Shown one piece after another: positions 6,871 to 16,476 of a DNA stretch of 64,000 bases. A model generated the notes under the pieces. That model did not search any database and was not told the DNA's origin. It saw only the letters and a list, made by a program, of their open reading frames with translations. Each line of letters opens with the position of its first letter. Within the stretch, counting starts at the first letter, position 1. The stretch comes from Clostridia bacterium (GTDB lineage: Bacteria; Bacillota; Clostridia; Oscillospirales; Acutalibacteraceae), in the NCBI GenBank assembly GCA_017438845.1, contig JAFRUO010000012.1, positions 1-64,000 on the forward strand, given 5' to 3'. The position numbers and the translations under genes are program-made.

Positions 6871-9867
6871 ATGGACTTTTTAAAACGAGCAACATCTGTT
6901 GTTATGTCAGTTTTACTGTTGCTTGCTATGCTTCCGATAGCGGCATCTGCAGAAACCGAAACAGGTCGTTTGGGCAGTTCTAATGTTTATTATGAGCTCA
7001 ATGACGACGGAACTTTGCGCCTTTACGGCAGCGGTGCTACACCGAATTATTCGGGAACTAATCAGAGCCCGTTTGTAGAAATCGGTTACATAAATAAAAT
7101 CATTGTAGATGAAGGCGTCACAAAGCTCGGCGACTATATTTTCGAAAGGTGCGATGTAACGGAGGTCAGTCTCCCGACATCTCTTCGTGAACTTGGTATG
7201 TTTGCTTTTGGCGGTTGTGAATATTTAGAAGAAATTGAACTCCAAAAAGCTACCAAAACCTTCGGTATAGGCGTTTTTTACCGTTGCTCCTCGCTTAAAA
7301 AAATTACATTTCTTGCAAATACGATTAACTGTTTTAAATTATATGAAAATGAAAACGGTTTTTCGTTTAACAGTTTGCTAAGCCCCGTTGAGAATGCTTC
7401 TGTTTACATTCCGCTTCCGATTACGGTTAATGAAAGTTTTTCGAGCGGTACAACAACTGCCGTCAACACCTATGAACAAGCAGCCGCTATGTTTAACAAA
7501 AACGGCAATACCGTTTACTGTGTAAACGATAACGCTACCGTCAAATGGAAAAACTACGACGGTACGGTGCTTGAAACCGATACCAATGCCACGCAGGGTG
7601 AAATTCCCACATATGAAGGTGCAACTCCCGAAAAGCCGGTTGATGACAATTACGGCTACGTTTTCAGCGGATGGAGTCCGGAGCCTTTTGCTGTTTTGGG
7701 CGATATGTCGTACACCGCTACATTTGAAGCTGTTGATAAAACAGCATATATTGACGAAAACGGTGTCACGCAGTATGCAGGCGCGCGCACTCTTACCGGC
7801 ACCGAGACCGAACTTCCCGGCGGCTGGTATTTGGTTGACCGTGATATTACCTATACAAATAATCTCAAATTCACGGGAGACGTTCATATCATTTTGGCTG
7901 ACGGCGCAACAATGAATATGTTGGGAACAACAAATTATTCGGTTCTTTCTGACGCAGGTCTTTCCATATACTGTCAGGAAGGAAGGACAGGAGCTTTAAT
8001 TTCTGACGGAATAGTCGCTACTTACGTTAAAATCTGCGGCGGCAACGTTAATATAGTGAATACGGTTATTACTGCCTATGATGTCGATATATACGGCGGC
8101 AGGGTTGATGTCGGCACTTTTATCTGGTCTTTGGGCGGCAATATGAATGTTTACGGCGGTAACATAAGCGTAAGCAATTACATCTCCGTTAAAAATGCTG
8201 TTACGATTGGATATAAAAACTCCACGGACAGTATCTATTCAAAAGAATACAGAATATCGGAAACGGGTACGGGTACGCAAGCTATCACTATCGCCGACGG
8301 TCAGTCCTTCAAAAATGCTGATGATGCGACCGAGATATTTACCGGAACGGCTGATCTTGATGCGGTTAAGGAAAAAACGCTTGTTCCGTACTCATATAAT
8401 ACGATTACGTATACTTCTGATGAATACGGAACGGTAACAGGAGTCAGCGGAGCGAATTTCGGCGATGAGGTTACGCTTACCGTTTCGCCAAATACAGGAT
8501 GCTATCTTGATAGCTTAACTGTTAAGGACGGCAATAACAATGAAATTACCGTAACTGACGGCAAGTTTAAAATGCCCGATTCTGCCGTTACGGTTACGGC
8601 AGATTTTGAAATTCACACCTACACCGTTAACTTCGTAATAGACGGCGTAACCGTTGAAACCGATGAAAACGTGCCTTACGGTGATTTGCCGATATTTAAC
8701 GGCGAAATAACCGAAACGTATTTCGACTCTGACGGTATGGAATACAGGTTTGCGGGTTGGTCGCCCGAGCCTGCCGAAGTAACGGACGATATTACCTATA
8801 CTGCAACTTATGCTTTAAGCGGAAGAATCAGAGTAAATTATCTTGACGAATACCAAAATACTCAGACGGTTATTGCGAACATACTGACGGGTAATGAAAC
8901 AACTCTTACAGAGGGTTGGTACTTTGTAAAAGACAATATTTCTTACAGCGGCGAGCTGAAGCTTTTGGATTCTGTAAATCTTATACTCGGCAACAATTCC
9001 GTAATGAGCACCGTAAGGGGAATAACATACGCACACTCCGGTTCACCCTGGTATCTGAACGTTTATGCTCAGAGCGGGCAGAGCGGACAGCCCGGAACTC
9101 TGAATATAAACGACGTAAGTACATTTTACAGCCTTAAAGTTTGCGGCGGTAATGTGAACTTCAAAAGCATTATGGCTTTGAACACAAGTATTTTAGGCGG
9201 CAGATTTACATCAACCGGAATCATGGCTATTAACGACGGTGAAATCACTCTGGGCTGTAATACCGCTGACAGCAGTATTACTGTCGACAGTTATTCCGGC
9301 ACGGTTAAAATCGTTGACGGTCAAACACTGATAGACGGAAACAGAGCATACAGAGGTACTGTATCCGACAATTCAAAGCTTTCGAATAAAACTCTTGTCG
9401 CCGGCGTGCTTGAGTATGACATCAACGAGGACGACGTTGAGGATATAAACGATATTGCGTTTATTATTGCCGCCTCGGAGGGTGAGGTAACAATGACCGC
9501 ATCACAGTCTGCCAATGCCGATCTCAACGCTGACGGGGTTATAGATGCATTTGACGCCGCAGCGCTTGACAGAATTTTTTATTCATCGGAAATCAGGGAC
9601 GGCGATGTCAACCAAGACGGTGATATTGATATTGCAGATTACGCAATGATAAAGTCGCATATTTCGGGTGTTGACTCCGACGAGTCTCATCCTGCCAACT
9701 TGCTTGATAAGGCATATCTCGGTAATGATTATGCTTCGTTTAAGGATAATTACTCCGACGGTGTTATTATAACAGCGCAGTATTATACTGCTGACATCAA
9801 CAAGGACAGGGCAGTCGATGCTTTTGACCTGTTCTATCTTGATAAAATTATCAACGGCGTGTCATAA
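6871..9867 (+). CDS. Secreted modular surface protein with dockerin-like tail (998 aa)
   Basis: A signal peptide (core VVMSVLLLLAMLPIAASAE, residues ~8-27) is followed by BspA-like leucine-rich repeats (to ~200). Two rounds of a Listeria-Bacteroides-type repeat (YVFSGWSPEPF and YRFAGWSPEPA) then each lead into a glycine-rich beta-helix-like stretch introduced by a GGWYLVD / EGWYFVK motif. A divergent InlB-B-like repeat ends in KMPDSAVTVTADFE (~510-580). The C-terminus carries four calcium-loop-like segments of dockerin type: DINEDDVEDIND, DLNADGVIDAFD, DVNQDGDIDIAD and DINKDRAVDAFD. The protein is exported and probably docks into a surface complex, but no cohesin is visible here. Function unknown. 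It may read through into the lipoprotein gene 99 bases downstream, since no terminator is seen. Confidence 0.85.
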   Translation: MDFLKRATSVVMSVLLLLAMLPIAASAETETGRLGSSNVYYELNDDGTLRLYGSGATPNYSGTNQSPFVEIGYINKIIVDEGVTKLGDYIFERCDVTEVSLPTSLRELGMFAFGGCEYLEEIELQKATKTFGIGVFYRCSSLKKITFLANTINCFKLYENENGFSFNSLLSPVENASVYIPLPITVNESFSSGTTTAVNTYEQAAAMFNKNGNTVYCVNDNATVKWKNYDGTVLETDTNATQGEIPTYEGATPEKPVDDNYGYVFSGWSPEPFAVLGDMSYTATFEAVDKTAYIDENGVTQYAGARTLTGTETELPGGWYLVDRDITYTNNLKFTGDVHIILADGATMNMLGTTNYSVLSDAGLSIYCQEGRTGALISDGIVATYVKICGGNVNIVNTVITAYDVDIYGGRVDVGTFIWSLGGNMNVYGGNISVSNYISVKNAVTIGYKNSTDSIYSKEYRISETGTGTQAITIADGQSFKNADDATEIFTGTADLDAVKEKTLVPYSYNTITYTSDEYGTVTGVSGANFGDEVTLTVSPNTGCYLDSLTVKDGNNNEITVTDGKFKMPDSAVTVTADFEIHTYTVNFVIDGVTVETDENVPYGDLPIFNGEITETYFDSDGMEYRFAGWSPEPAEVTDDITYTATYALSGRIRVNYLDEYQNTQTVIANILTGNETTLTEGWYFVKDNISYSGELKLLDSVNLILGNNSVMSTVRGITYAHSGSPWYLNVYAQSGQSGQPGTLNINDVSTFYSLKVCGGNVNFKSIMALNTSILGGRFTSTGIMAINDGEITLGCNTADSSITVDSYSGTVKIVDGQTLIDGNRAYRGTVSDNSKLSNKTLVAGVLEYDINEDDVEDINDIAFIIAASEGEVTMTASQSANADLNADGVIDAFDAAALDRIFYSSEIRDGDVNQDGDIDIADYAMIKSHISGVDSDESHPANLLDKAYLGNDYASFKDNYSDGVIITAQYYTADINKDRAVDAFDLFYLDKIINGVS

Positions 9868-9966
9868 AGAATAAATTAGCAATAAAGATTTGTTCTGACT
9901 GCAATTCTTTAACGCTTATTTATAATATATTTTTTATTCTCATGTTTGTGTCACAGGAGGTTTTTT

Positions 9967-12795
9967 ATGAGAACAATGAAAAGAGTAATTTCAGTGCTTC
10001 TTGCCATCGTGCTTGTTGTCGGCACCTTTGCAGGATGCGGAAATTCAAAAAAGGATGAACCGCCGATTGCGGCTACCGCAGTCAAATTTTCAAAAAGCGG
10101 TCAGTACACTACGACGGTAAGCTCTAAAAAGGTTGACCTTTCGGGCGTTACAGCTGACAATGTTGAGGTTAGATATCTTGACCCGACAGCCGATCGCGAA
10201 ACAGAAAGCACGGAGGCAACCATTGAAGATTTTTATCCTCTTTCCGCAAAGATAGAAAGTGTTAAAGCGGCTGACAAGAAAAGCTGTGAAATTACCTTCA
10301 CGGACGATAAGGCTGCTGAACTGACAACCGGCAACTATATCATTCTGTTTAAGGGCGTTGAAGGCGATGATAACACAGCGGATGTAACGGTGGATTTCCC
10401 CGAAATCACCTTAACTCCCGATGTTGAAAATGTCGTTTCCGACGCAACGCAGGCAAAGGTTACTCTTGCCATTGACGGCAGCACCTTTGAGGACGGTATC
10501 AGCGAAAAGGATATTTATCTTGATAATGCCTTCTCGGATATGAAGATTGAAAGCGTATCCTCGTCCGATAAAAACCTTACTGTTCAGCTGAAAGGCTCAC
10601 CTGTCAGGAATGAAGTCGGTACATATCAGTGGGGTGCTATCAAAGTTAAGCCGAGCGGCATTAAGGACGGCTATGCCGATGTTACTTCAAAGATTGATAT
10701 TCAGCTTGCAACCGTAAATATTGATACTGCTGCGCTGAAGTTTGAAAACGGCAAAATTAAAGCTGACCTTAAGGTGTACGGTATCGTTGATATCAACGCC
10801 TTAACAAAAGACAATATTATAATTGACGGCGTTGCTGTTGAGTCGGCAGAAAAGGCAGATGACAATACCGTTAAGCTCACTCTCTCGGCAGACGGCGTTA
10901 AGAGTGCGAACGATTTTGCCGACCTCATCGGAGGGAAAGCTATGAAGATCGGCGACTATGAAACTACTGTTTCTGTTTCACAGGCAAGCTTTTATCCCGT
11001 TTTCGACTATGTTGAAGCGGACGGCGATAATCTTAAATTAACGCTTAAACTCTATGCAAACAGCGGTACGTTTGATAAAAATATCAAAGCGGATGCCATC
11101 AGCTTTGCAGATGATTTTAAAGACGCAAAGGCTCAGTCAATTAAGGTTGACAGCGACACGCTTGCTACCCTTATTCTTTCCGTTCCCGCAAACGGTCAGA
11201 CTACGGAAAATTTCAAAATGAACGGTACCGTTACACTTGCCGCGGGAGCGCTCACAAATGCATGGGGCGATAAGACCTCAAAGGAAGCTTCCTATACCCG
11301 CGATTATTCAGGCGAATCCCTCGGCAGAGAGGTTACACTGAATGCAGAAACACTTCTTGAAATCCAAAAATATACTCGTGGTTTGGAAACCACGTTCGGA
11401 AAAATCTGTTATTACGGACAAATTGCCGGTCAGGTTTTCTCGGTCGCTAAATCCATATTGGAAGCTGTCGGCGTTGTAGAGTCCGAACACGCACAGGTGA
11501 TGAAAGAGCTTAAAGCAATCAATCATAAGCTTGATACTGTCATAGAAAATCAAAAAGCTATCCAGAAACAGATAGAGGAACTCGGGATAAAACTTCTGAA
11601 TGACAACAGCACATACGAAGCAGCTCTCGGAAGACTTAAAACCAATCTTGATATTCAGTACGGTATCTATGAAATCGGTGCGTTGCTTATGGCGATAGAC
11701 GATGCTGTTGCGGCAGGAAAAATATCGGCAGATGAGGTTCCTACCCTCGATTATTTAACAGACGCTCAGCTGGAAGCGGCACTTGAAGAGTACCGTGTAT
11801 ATCTTCCCAATGTTGATGACATGACGGACAAAGAAGCGGCTGAATATAACTCACGCCTCGTTGATTATATCAACAAGAGAAGTAAGGATTTTGTTCCCTT
11901 CAACAGCTTTGATTCTACGTATGAAAACATTAAAGATGCTTTGACCGAAGTTACCAATCTGTTGAATGCAGAAAAAGTGTCGGCAAATCCCATGCAGAAG
12001 TATGACGAGATATGCGCTCTGACCTATAATTTTGATTCACAGTCATATAATTACAGACTGTCAAAGAGACTGGTCGCTCAGACGGAAATGTCGCGTGCAA
12101 TGGCAATCATCTATTCCCGTCAGAAGGCGTTCCAGTACACGTATGATCCCACCTATAAGGTCTATGCACAGAAAGTCGAAAATGCTGTAAAGCAGCTTGA
12201 AAGCATCAATGCTTCCGTGGACAGCAACAACTATTTAAGAGTAAACGGTGTTGCTCCCGAAGAGGTAAAAGCAAATCCGCAGCCCGGAACCGACAAGGAC
12301 AAGGATACTGCCTATTATCCGTACTCCTATGTTTTGGGTGCCAAGATAGCCTGCTATAATTTCGACGCCGATAAGCTGTTTGCATCGTTAGAAGGAAAAC
12401 CGATCTGGCTCGGTTCTTACAGATCGATGCTTAAGGAAACAAGATTTCGCGAATGGGATGCCAATGAAGCAAAGGAGTTTGCAAAAAGGATGCAGTTCGG
12501 AACGATTGAAGAAGAACTTAAATCTGCGGGCTTTGAGACAGGCGATTATTATTTGGCTACCGGATTTTTAGATATGCACCATTACAGTGACACCAAAGAT
12601 TCCGAGATTGATATTGACGTCACACAGTTTAAATATTGCTGGGTTAACAAGTATCATTATAGCATCGGCAACTTATATTTACCTCAAAAACCCAAAAGTG
12701 AAAAGGGTGTTCTCGCCGCATATATTCATGGCGACGGAGATACGGAATTCCGTTATGCTCACAATGAACCGTTGTGCTATTTCGGTGCCTATTAA
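9967..12795 (+). CDS. Large lipoprotein, paralogue of the 17479 gene (942 aa)
   Basis: The signal peptide ends in a lipobox (TFAGC, Cys24), so the protein is lipid-anchored outside the membrane. ATG 9967 is chosen because AGGAGG lies at 9955-9960; the upstream ATG at 9946 has no site. Residues ~30-440 form Ig-like beta repeats. Next come LLEIQKYTRGLET, a hydrophobic helix (ICYYGQIAGQVFSVAKSILE), and a coiled-coil-like helix (VMKELKAINHKLDTVIENQK). The C-terminal half is mostly helical. It aligns along most of its length with the lipoprotein at 17479 but has an extra N-terminal domain. A C11 protease gene converges on it across a shared terminator. I do not recognise a named family or function. 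Confidence 0.85.
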   Translation: MRTMKRVISVLLAIVLVVGTFAGCGNSKKDEPPIAATAVKFSKSGQYTTTVSSKKVDLSGVTADNVEVRYLDPTADRETESTEATIEDFYPLSAKIESVKAADKKSCEITFTDDKAAELTTGNYIILFKGVEGDDNTADVTVDFPEITLTPDVENVVSDATQAKVTLAIDGSTFEDGISEKDIYLDNAFSDMKIESVSSSDKNLTVQLKGSPVRNEVGTYQWGAIKVKPSGIKDGYADVTSKIDIQLATVNIDTAALKFENGKIKADLKVYGIVDINALTKDNIIIDGVAVESAEKADDNTVKLTLSADGVKSANDFADLIGGKAMKIGDYETTVSVSQASFYPVFDYVEADGDNLKLTLKLYANSGTFDKNIKADAISFADDFKDAKAQSIKVDSDTLATLILSVPANGQTTENFKMNGTVTLAAGALTNAWGDKTSKEASYTRDYSGESLGREVTLNAETLLEIQKYTRGLETTFGKICYYGQIAGQVFSVAKSILEAVGVVESEHAQVMKELKAINHKLDTVIENQKAIQKQIEELGIKLLNDNSTYEAALGRLKTNLDIQYGIYEIGALLMAIDDAVAAGKISADEVPTLDYLTDAQLEAALEEYRVYLPNVDDMTDKEAAEYNSRLVDYINKRSKDFVPFNSFDSTYENIKDALTEVTNLLNAEKVSANPMQKYDEICALTYNFDSQSYNYRLSKRLVAQTEMSRAMAIIYSRQKAFQYTYDPTYKVYAQKVENAVKQLESINASVDSNNYLRVNGVAPEEVKANPQPGTDKDKDTAYYPYSYVLGAKIACYNFDADKLFASLEGKPIWLGSYRSMLKETRFREWDANEAKEFAKRMQFGTIEEELKSAGFETGDYYLATGFLDMHHYSDTKDSEIDIDVTQFKYCWVNKYHYSIGNLYLPQKPKSEKGVLAAYIHGDGDTEFRYAHNEPLCYFGAY

Positions 12796-12830
12796 TAGTT
12801 TTAAGTATTAGCCGATAAACAAAACAACAC

Positions 12831-12862
12831 AGCCCACCGCAGAAATGCGGTGGGCTGATTTT
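12831..12862 (+). terminator. Bidirectional terminator between lipoprotein and C11 protease
   Basis: A perfect 10-bp GC-rich stem (12831-12840 with 12847-12856) has T runs on both sides, so it can end both the plus-strand lipoprotein transcript and the minus-strand protease transcript. Confidence 0.88.
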
Positions 12863-12869
12863 TTGGCTT

Positions 12870-14831
12870 TTATTCTGTCGGAATTTCCAAATCAAACGGC
12901 TCAATGTTCGTAATATCTGCCGCGGGCGTTCTGTCGGGGAGCGGATTTTTAAGAAGCTCGTCATAAGTGTATTTCATCTTCATCGTCGCCATATCCGAAT
13001 AATAAACGTTGCCGAAAATATCCGTTGCAATAAATACATACTGATATTCTTTTCCGTCAAGCGGCATTTCGGTTACCGACGGTTTATCCAAGTCGTACAG
13101 CTCGCCGACCTCAAATTCCTCGCTGTAAACATCTTCCGTTTTACCGTCCTTAACAAGTCTTTCGGTAAGCACCTTCAGCATTACATCCGATTCAAGCTGA
13201 TAAATAAAATTATCAGGAATACCGTTTTCGTCCGGATATTTATGAATTCCCGCCATCATATAGTGACCGTTATTGAATTCGTTTTCGTCCCAGAAGAAGT
13301 TATATTGCAGTATGGCTTTATCCGTATCCTTAAACTGTTCCGCATTGGATTTTACAATTACGGGCGTTTCAAAGGTTAGAAAGTCCGCTGTGTTACTGAG
13401 CGGGGAGCAGTACATCCTGTGACCGTTCAGCGCAAGCGTAACGCCTCTGAAATTGCTCTTGAAATTCATATTGTCATAATCCTTGTCAATGTCATTATTG
13501 GTGCAAAGAATATGATGCGTGCCGTCGCTGTCGGTTGTAAAGAGCATAAAATCAATCGCGGCAAGGTAGGCGTAGCTTTCCTTTGTAAGCGAGACGGAAA
13601 AGGCGCCGCTTTCGCTGATACTGCCTTTATCGGTAAATTCAATCGGAACTTCAGGAACATCGCAATAGTGATTTTTCAAAAACTCACTGTATTCCGCGCT
13701 TACGCTGAGCGCTACATAATCCTCCACCTCTGCCTTGTCGTAGGTGATAGGGTAGTAGAAGGAAACGCCTCTGTTACTGCGCTCGCCGTTGTTTACCGTA
13801 TAAGGCACTGCTTTGTCCATCGCATCCAATAGCGATAAATAAATATCATCTTCACCCTCAATGATATGGTTATCCCAGGCTTCACCGAAGAAATCGCCTA
13901 AATCGACCATGTTGGAGCTGCCTTCAAAGGTGTTTTCAATACCGAATTTTTCACATCTTTTTGCTGCGGCTATAATGCGGGAAAAATAATTCTTCGTCTC
14001 CGACATTCTGTTCATATATGCGGCGCAATTGTTAAAGTGCTCCGTCAGGCTGTCGGCGTTGGCTAAATTTATGAGCGAAAGTGTGGAATAAATATCCTTA
14101 CCTGTTCTTTCGCATTTTTCCATAAACGAATCGCAGATTTTTTTGCCGATTTCTTCTTCGGAACTGTCAGAGGCAAAGGCTTCGCAAATTGCTTTATAGT
14201 CCATACCGCCGCCGGGAATAATCTCTTCGGAGGCAATCATATAATCTGCGTAATCCTTCATAACCGAAACGACTTCAATTGTTGCCATCAGGCAGGCATC
14301 AAAGGTTATAAACTCAAACTTACCTTTCAGTTTGGTTGCATCAAGCGCACTCTTCAACTCTGTCAGCGATAAGGAATCAAAGGAATAATTTTCGTCAAAG
14401 CAAACGCCCTTTGCAGAGCCGCCGCCGTGGTCCCACAGGACTAACATATTATCCTCGCTTTTATATTCCTTTTTTCCCCACTCAAGAAAATCAGTCAGCG
14501 TTTGTGCTTCGCCCATGTTCGCCTGCGGCAGGGTGTCAAGGAGTGTAAGCTTGCCGTCCTTTACCTCGTAACGCTGAATTGCGTTGCTGTCAATATCATG
14601 TGAACGCCAGGTCTTTGCACCGCCTGTCTGAATAACTATGTTCATATTATTTCCGAAATTTGCCGTCAAAATCTCATCTATATTCTTACCTGCAAGACCC
14701 TGTTTTGTTTCCAGATTAGAGCCGCACATATATATAAATATTGTCTTTTTTCCTCCTGAGGTTTTGCCGCATCCGCCGAACACGGTAATAAGCATAATGC
14801 AGATTAACAATGCAGAAATTATTTTTTTCAT
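12870..14831 (-). CDS. Clostripain-family (C11) cysteine protease lipoprotein, copy 1
   Basis: The 653-residue protein has a lipoprotein signal (VFGGC, Cys21) and a clostripain/C11 caspase-like fold. Conserved pieces are IFIYMCGSNLE (31-41), WRSHDIDS (75-82), the catalytic His135 in LWDHGGG and the catalytic Cys180 in FDACLMA. C11 enzymes usually cleave after Arg or Lys and often need self-cleavage. The C-terminal ~250 residues form an extra domain of unknown role, shared with copy 2 at 20748-22640. Both copies keep identical positions for Cys21, His135 and Cys180. The gene converges on the lipoprotein at 9967-12795; a protease-substrate relation is inference. ATG 14831 is the only start giving a full signal peptide. 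Confidence 0.92.
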   Translation of the reverse strand: MKKIISALLICIMLITVFGGCGKTSGGKKTIFIYMCGSNLETKQGLAGKNIDEILTANFGNNMNIVIQTGGAKTWRSHDIDSNAIQRYEVKDGKLTLLDTLPQANMGEAQTLTDFLEWGKKEYKSEDNMLVLWDHGGGSAKGVCFDENYSFDSLSLTELKSALDATKLKGKFEFITFDACLMATIEVVSVMKDYADYMIASEEIIPGGGMDYKAICEAFASDSSEEEIGKKICDSFMEKCERTGKDIYSTLSLINLANADSLTEHFNNCAAYMNRMSETKNYFSRIIAAAKRCEKFGIENTFEGSSNMVDLGDFFGEAWDNHIIEGEDDIYLSLLDAMDKAVPYTVNNGERSNRGVSFYYPITYDKAEVEDYVALSVSAEYSEFLKNHYCDVPEVPIEFTDKGSISESGAFSVSLTKESYAYLAAIDFMLFTTDSDGTHHILCTNNDIDKDYDNMNFKSNFRGVTLALNGHRMYCSPLSNTADFLTFETPVIVKSNAEQFKDTDKAILQYNFFWDENEFNNGHYMMAGIHKYPDENGIPDNFIYQLESDVMLKVLTERLVKDGKTEDVYSEEFEVGELYDLDKPSVTEMPLDGKEYQYVFIATDIFGNVYYSDMATMKMKYTYDELLKNPLPDRTPAADITNIEPFDLEIPTE

Positions 14832-15001
14832 AAAGTGTACTCCCTGACAGATTAATTGTTAAATTATCATATAACCGACTAATTTGCTGTTGATAATTAA
14901 TTATAACACTATTTTCAGATTATGTCATTTATTTTCGGCACTTTAATTAATATAGATAAATTTGTTGATTTGATTATTTTGATTATATTTGAAATATTAA
15001 C

Positions 15002-15030
15002 TTGAAAATAAGCCGTCAAAAATGTATAAT
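15002..15030 (+). promoter_or_regulatory. Sigma-A-type promoter of the PP2C phosphatase gene
   Basis: TTGAAA (15002-15007) and TATAAT (15025-15030) are 17 bases apart. The -10 overlaps an ATG at 15022 that opens the longest reading frame, which therefore cannot be the start from this promoter. The gap 14832-15075 otherwise holds only AT-rich sequence. Confidence 0.75.
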
Positions 15031-15075
15031 ATAATAAATTGTTATTATAAATCTAATAAAGAACGGACTTTGACT

Positions 15076-16443
15076 ATGATTGGTAATATGAGTGAAATGT
15101 TTTCAAGGATGATAGGTACACTGGCGGTTATACTTGTTATCTCGGCATTTATAGGCGGCAGTGATATATTATCTAAATTTTTTAAAACTGATAAAAAATG
15201 GAAATATTCGATTGCCTTCGGCGTTTTAGGCGGTATCTTCGGAATATACGGCAATATTTCCGGTTTTAATTTAAACGGCGCGGTAATATCTGTCAGAGAT
15301 ATCGGACCTATGCTTGCCGGTTTTACCGGCGGACCTTTAGGCGGCTTGATTGCCGGACTGATTGCCGGTTTACACAGATTGACAATGGGCGGTATTACAG
15401 CTCAGGCTTGTGTTGTCGCCACCTGCTGTATCGGCTTGATTTGCGGAGCTATATCAATTAAATGGAACAAAGCTGTTTCAAAGCCTTATTTCGCTTTTTT
15501 ACTAAGCGCTTTAATGGAGGCTTTCCATTTAAGCGTTGTTTTAGTAATGGTTAAGCCTTTTGAAACCGCTCTCGATATAGTCAGGCAAATAGCTTTTCCG
15601 TTTATAGCGGTTAATGCACTCGGGTTTGTTATGATGATTACCATAATCACTTATACGGAAAAACAGCGTAATCTGACTATAGAAAGAAGCCGACTCCAGT
15701 CTGAGCTTGAGGTAGCAAATGTTATTCAGCATTCGCTTCTTCCTCTGATAAACGAGGATTATCCCGGCTGTGACGGACTTGAAGTCAGTGCTTCTATGGA
15801 AGCCGCAAAGGAGGTCGGCGGCGATTTTTACGACGTTTTCTTTGTTGATTCCTCTCACATAGCTTTTGTAATCGGCGACGTTTCCGGTAAGGGTATTCCG
15901 GCGGCTATGTTTATGGCTTCCTCTAAAATTACTCTTCAAAACTGTATAAGAGATATTCCTAAGCTGTCCGATGCAGTTCAAACGGCAAACAATGCTCTTT
16001 GCGCCAGAAACGATGCTGATATGTTTGTAACGCTGTGGGTCGGTGTTTTGGACCTTGAACTCGGAACGCTTAATTTTGTCAGCGCAGGTCACAACCCTCC
16101 GGTTTTGCTTCACAATAATAAAGCAGATTTTCTTAAGTTTAAAAACGGATTTGTCCTTGCCGGTATGGAGGGTGCCATATACAGGGAGCACAGCGTTCAG
16201 CTTGAAAGGGGAGACACGCTTTACCTTTATACCGACGGCGTAATCGAGGCTGAGGATAAAAACCACAACCTTTTCGGTGACGAGAGATTGCTGGGTTGCT
16301 TTGATTGTAAAAGCGGCAGTACTCCGACCGAAATAATTGATAATGTAAAGCATTCGATTGATGATTTCATTAACGGTAACAGTCAGTTTGACGATATGAC
16401 AATGCTTTGCTTTAGTTGGAACAAATTAAGCAATAAACAGTAA
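15076..16443 (+). CDS. Membrane PP2C-type (RsbU/SpoIIE) phosphatase with 5TMR-LYT sensor
   Basis: The N-terminal ~200 residues contain membrane segments with features of the LytS-type 5TMR-LYT sensor: GISGFNLNGA-like NISGFNLNGAVISVRDIGP, GGPLGGLIAGLIAGLHRL and a Cys-rich helix. A short linker helix then leads to a PP2C/SpoIIE phosphatase domain with EVGGDFYDVF, IGDVSGKGIPAAMFMA, SAGHNPP and the final FDDMTMLCF, so the metal-binding Asp residues are present. Known relatives dephosphorylate STAS-domain antagonists in partner switching. Candidate partners are the two STAS proteins at 36232 and 39024, 20 kb away, which is inference. ATG 15076 is chosen because the upstream ATG lies in the promoter. 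A small lipoprotein gene follows after 33 bases. Confidence 0.88.
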   Translation: MIGNMSEMFSRMIGTLAVILVISAFIGGSDILSKFFKTDKKWKYSIAFGVLGGIFGIYGNISGFNLNGAVISVRDIGPMLAGFTGGPLGGLIAGLIAGLHRLTMGGITAQACVVATCCIGLICGAISIKWNKAVSKPYFAFLLSALMEAFHLSVVLVMVKPFETALDIVRQIAFPFIAVNALGFVMMITIITYTEKQRNLTIERSRLQSELEVANVIQHSLLPLINEDYPGCDGLEVSASMEAAKEVGGDFYDVFFVDSSHIAFVIGDVSGKGIPAAMFMASSKITLQNCIRDIPKLSDAVQTANNALCARNDADMFVTLWVGVLDLELGTLNFVSAGHNPPVLLHNNKADFLKFKNGFVLAGMEGAIYREHSVQLERGDTLYLYTDGVIEAEDKNHNLFGDERLLGCFDCKSGSTPTEIIDNVKHSIDDFINGNSQFDDMTMLCFSWNKLSNKQ

Positions 16444-16476
16444 TGTTTTTGTTAATATTTTAAAGGGGTATTTACT

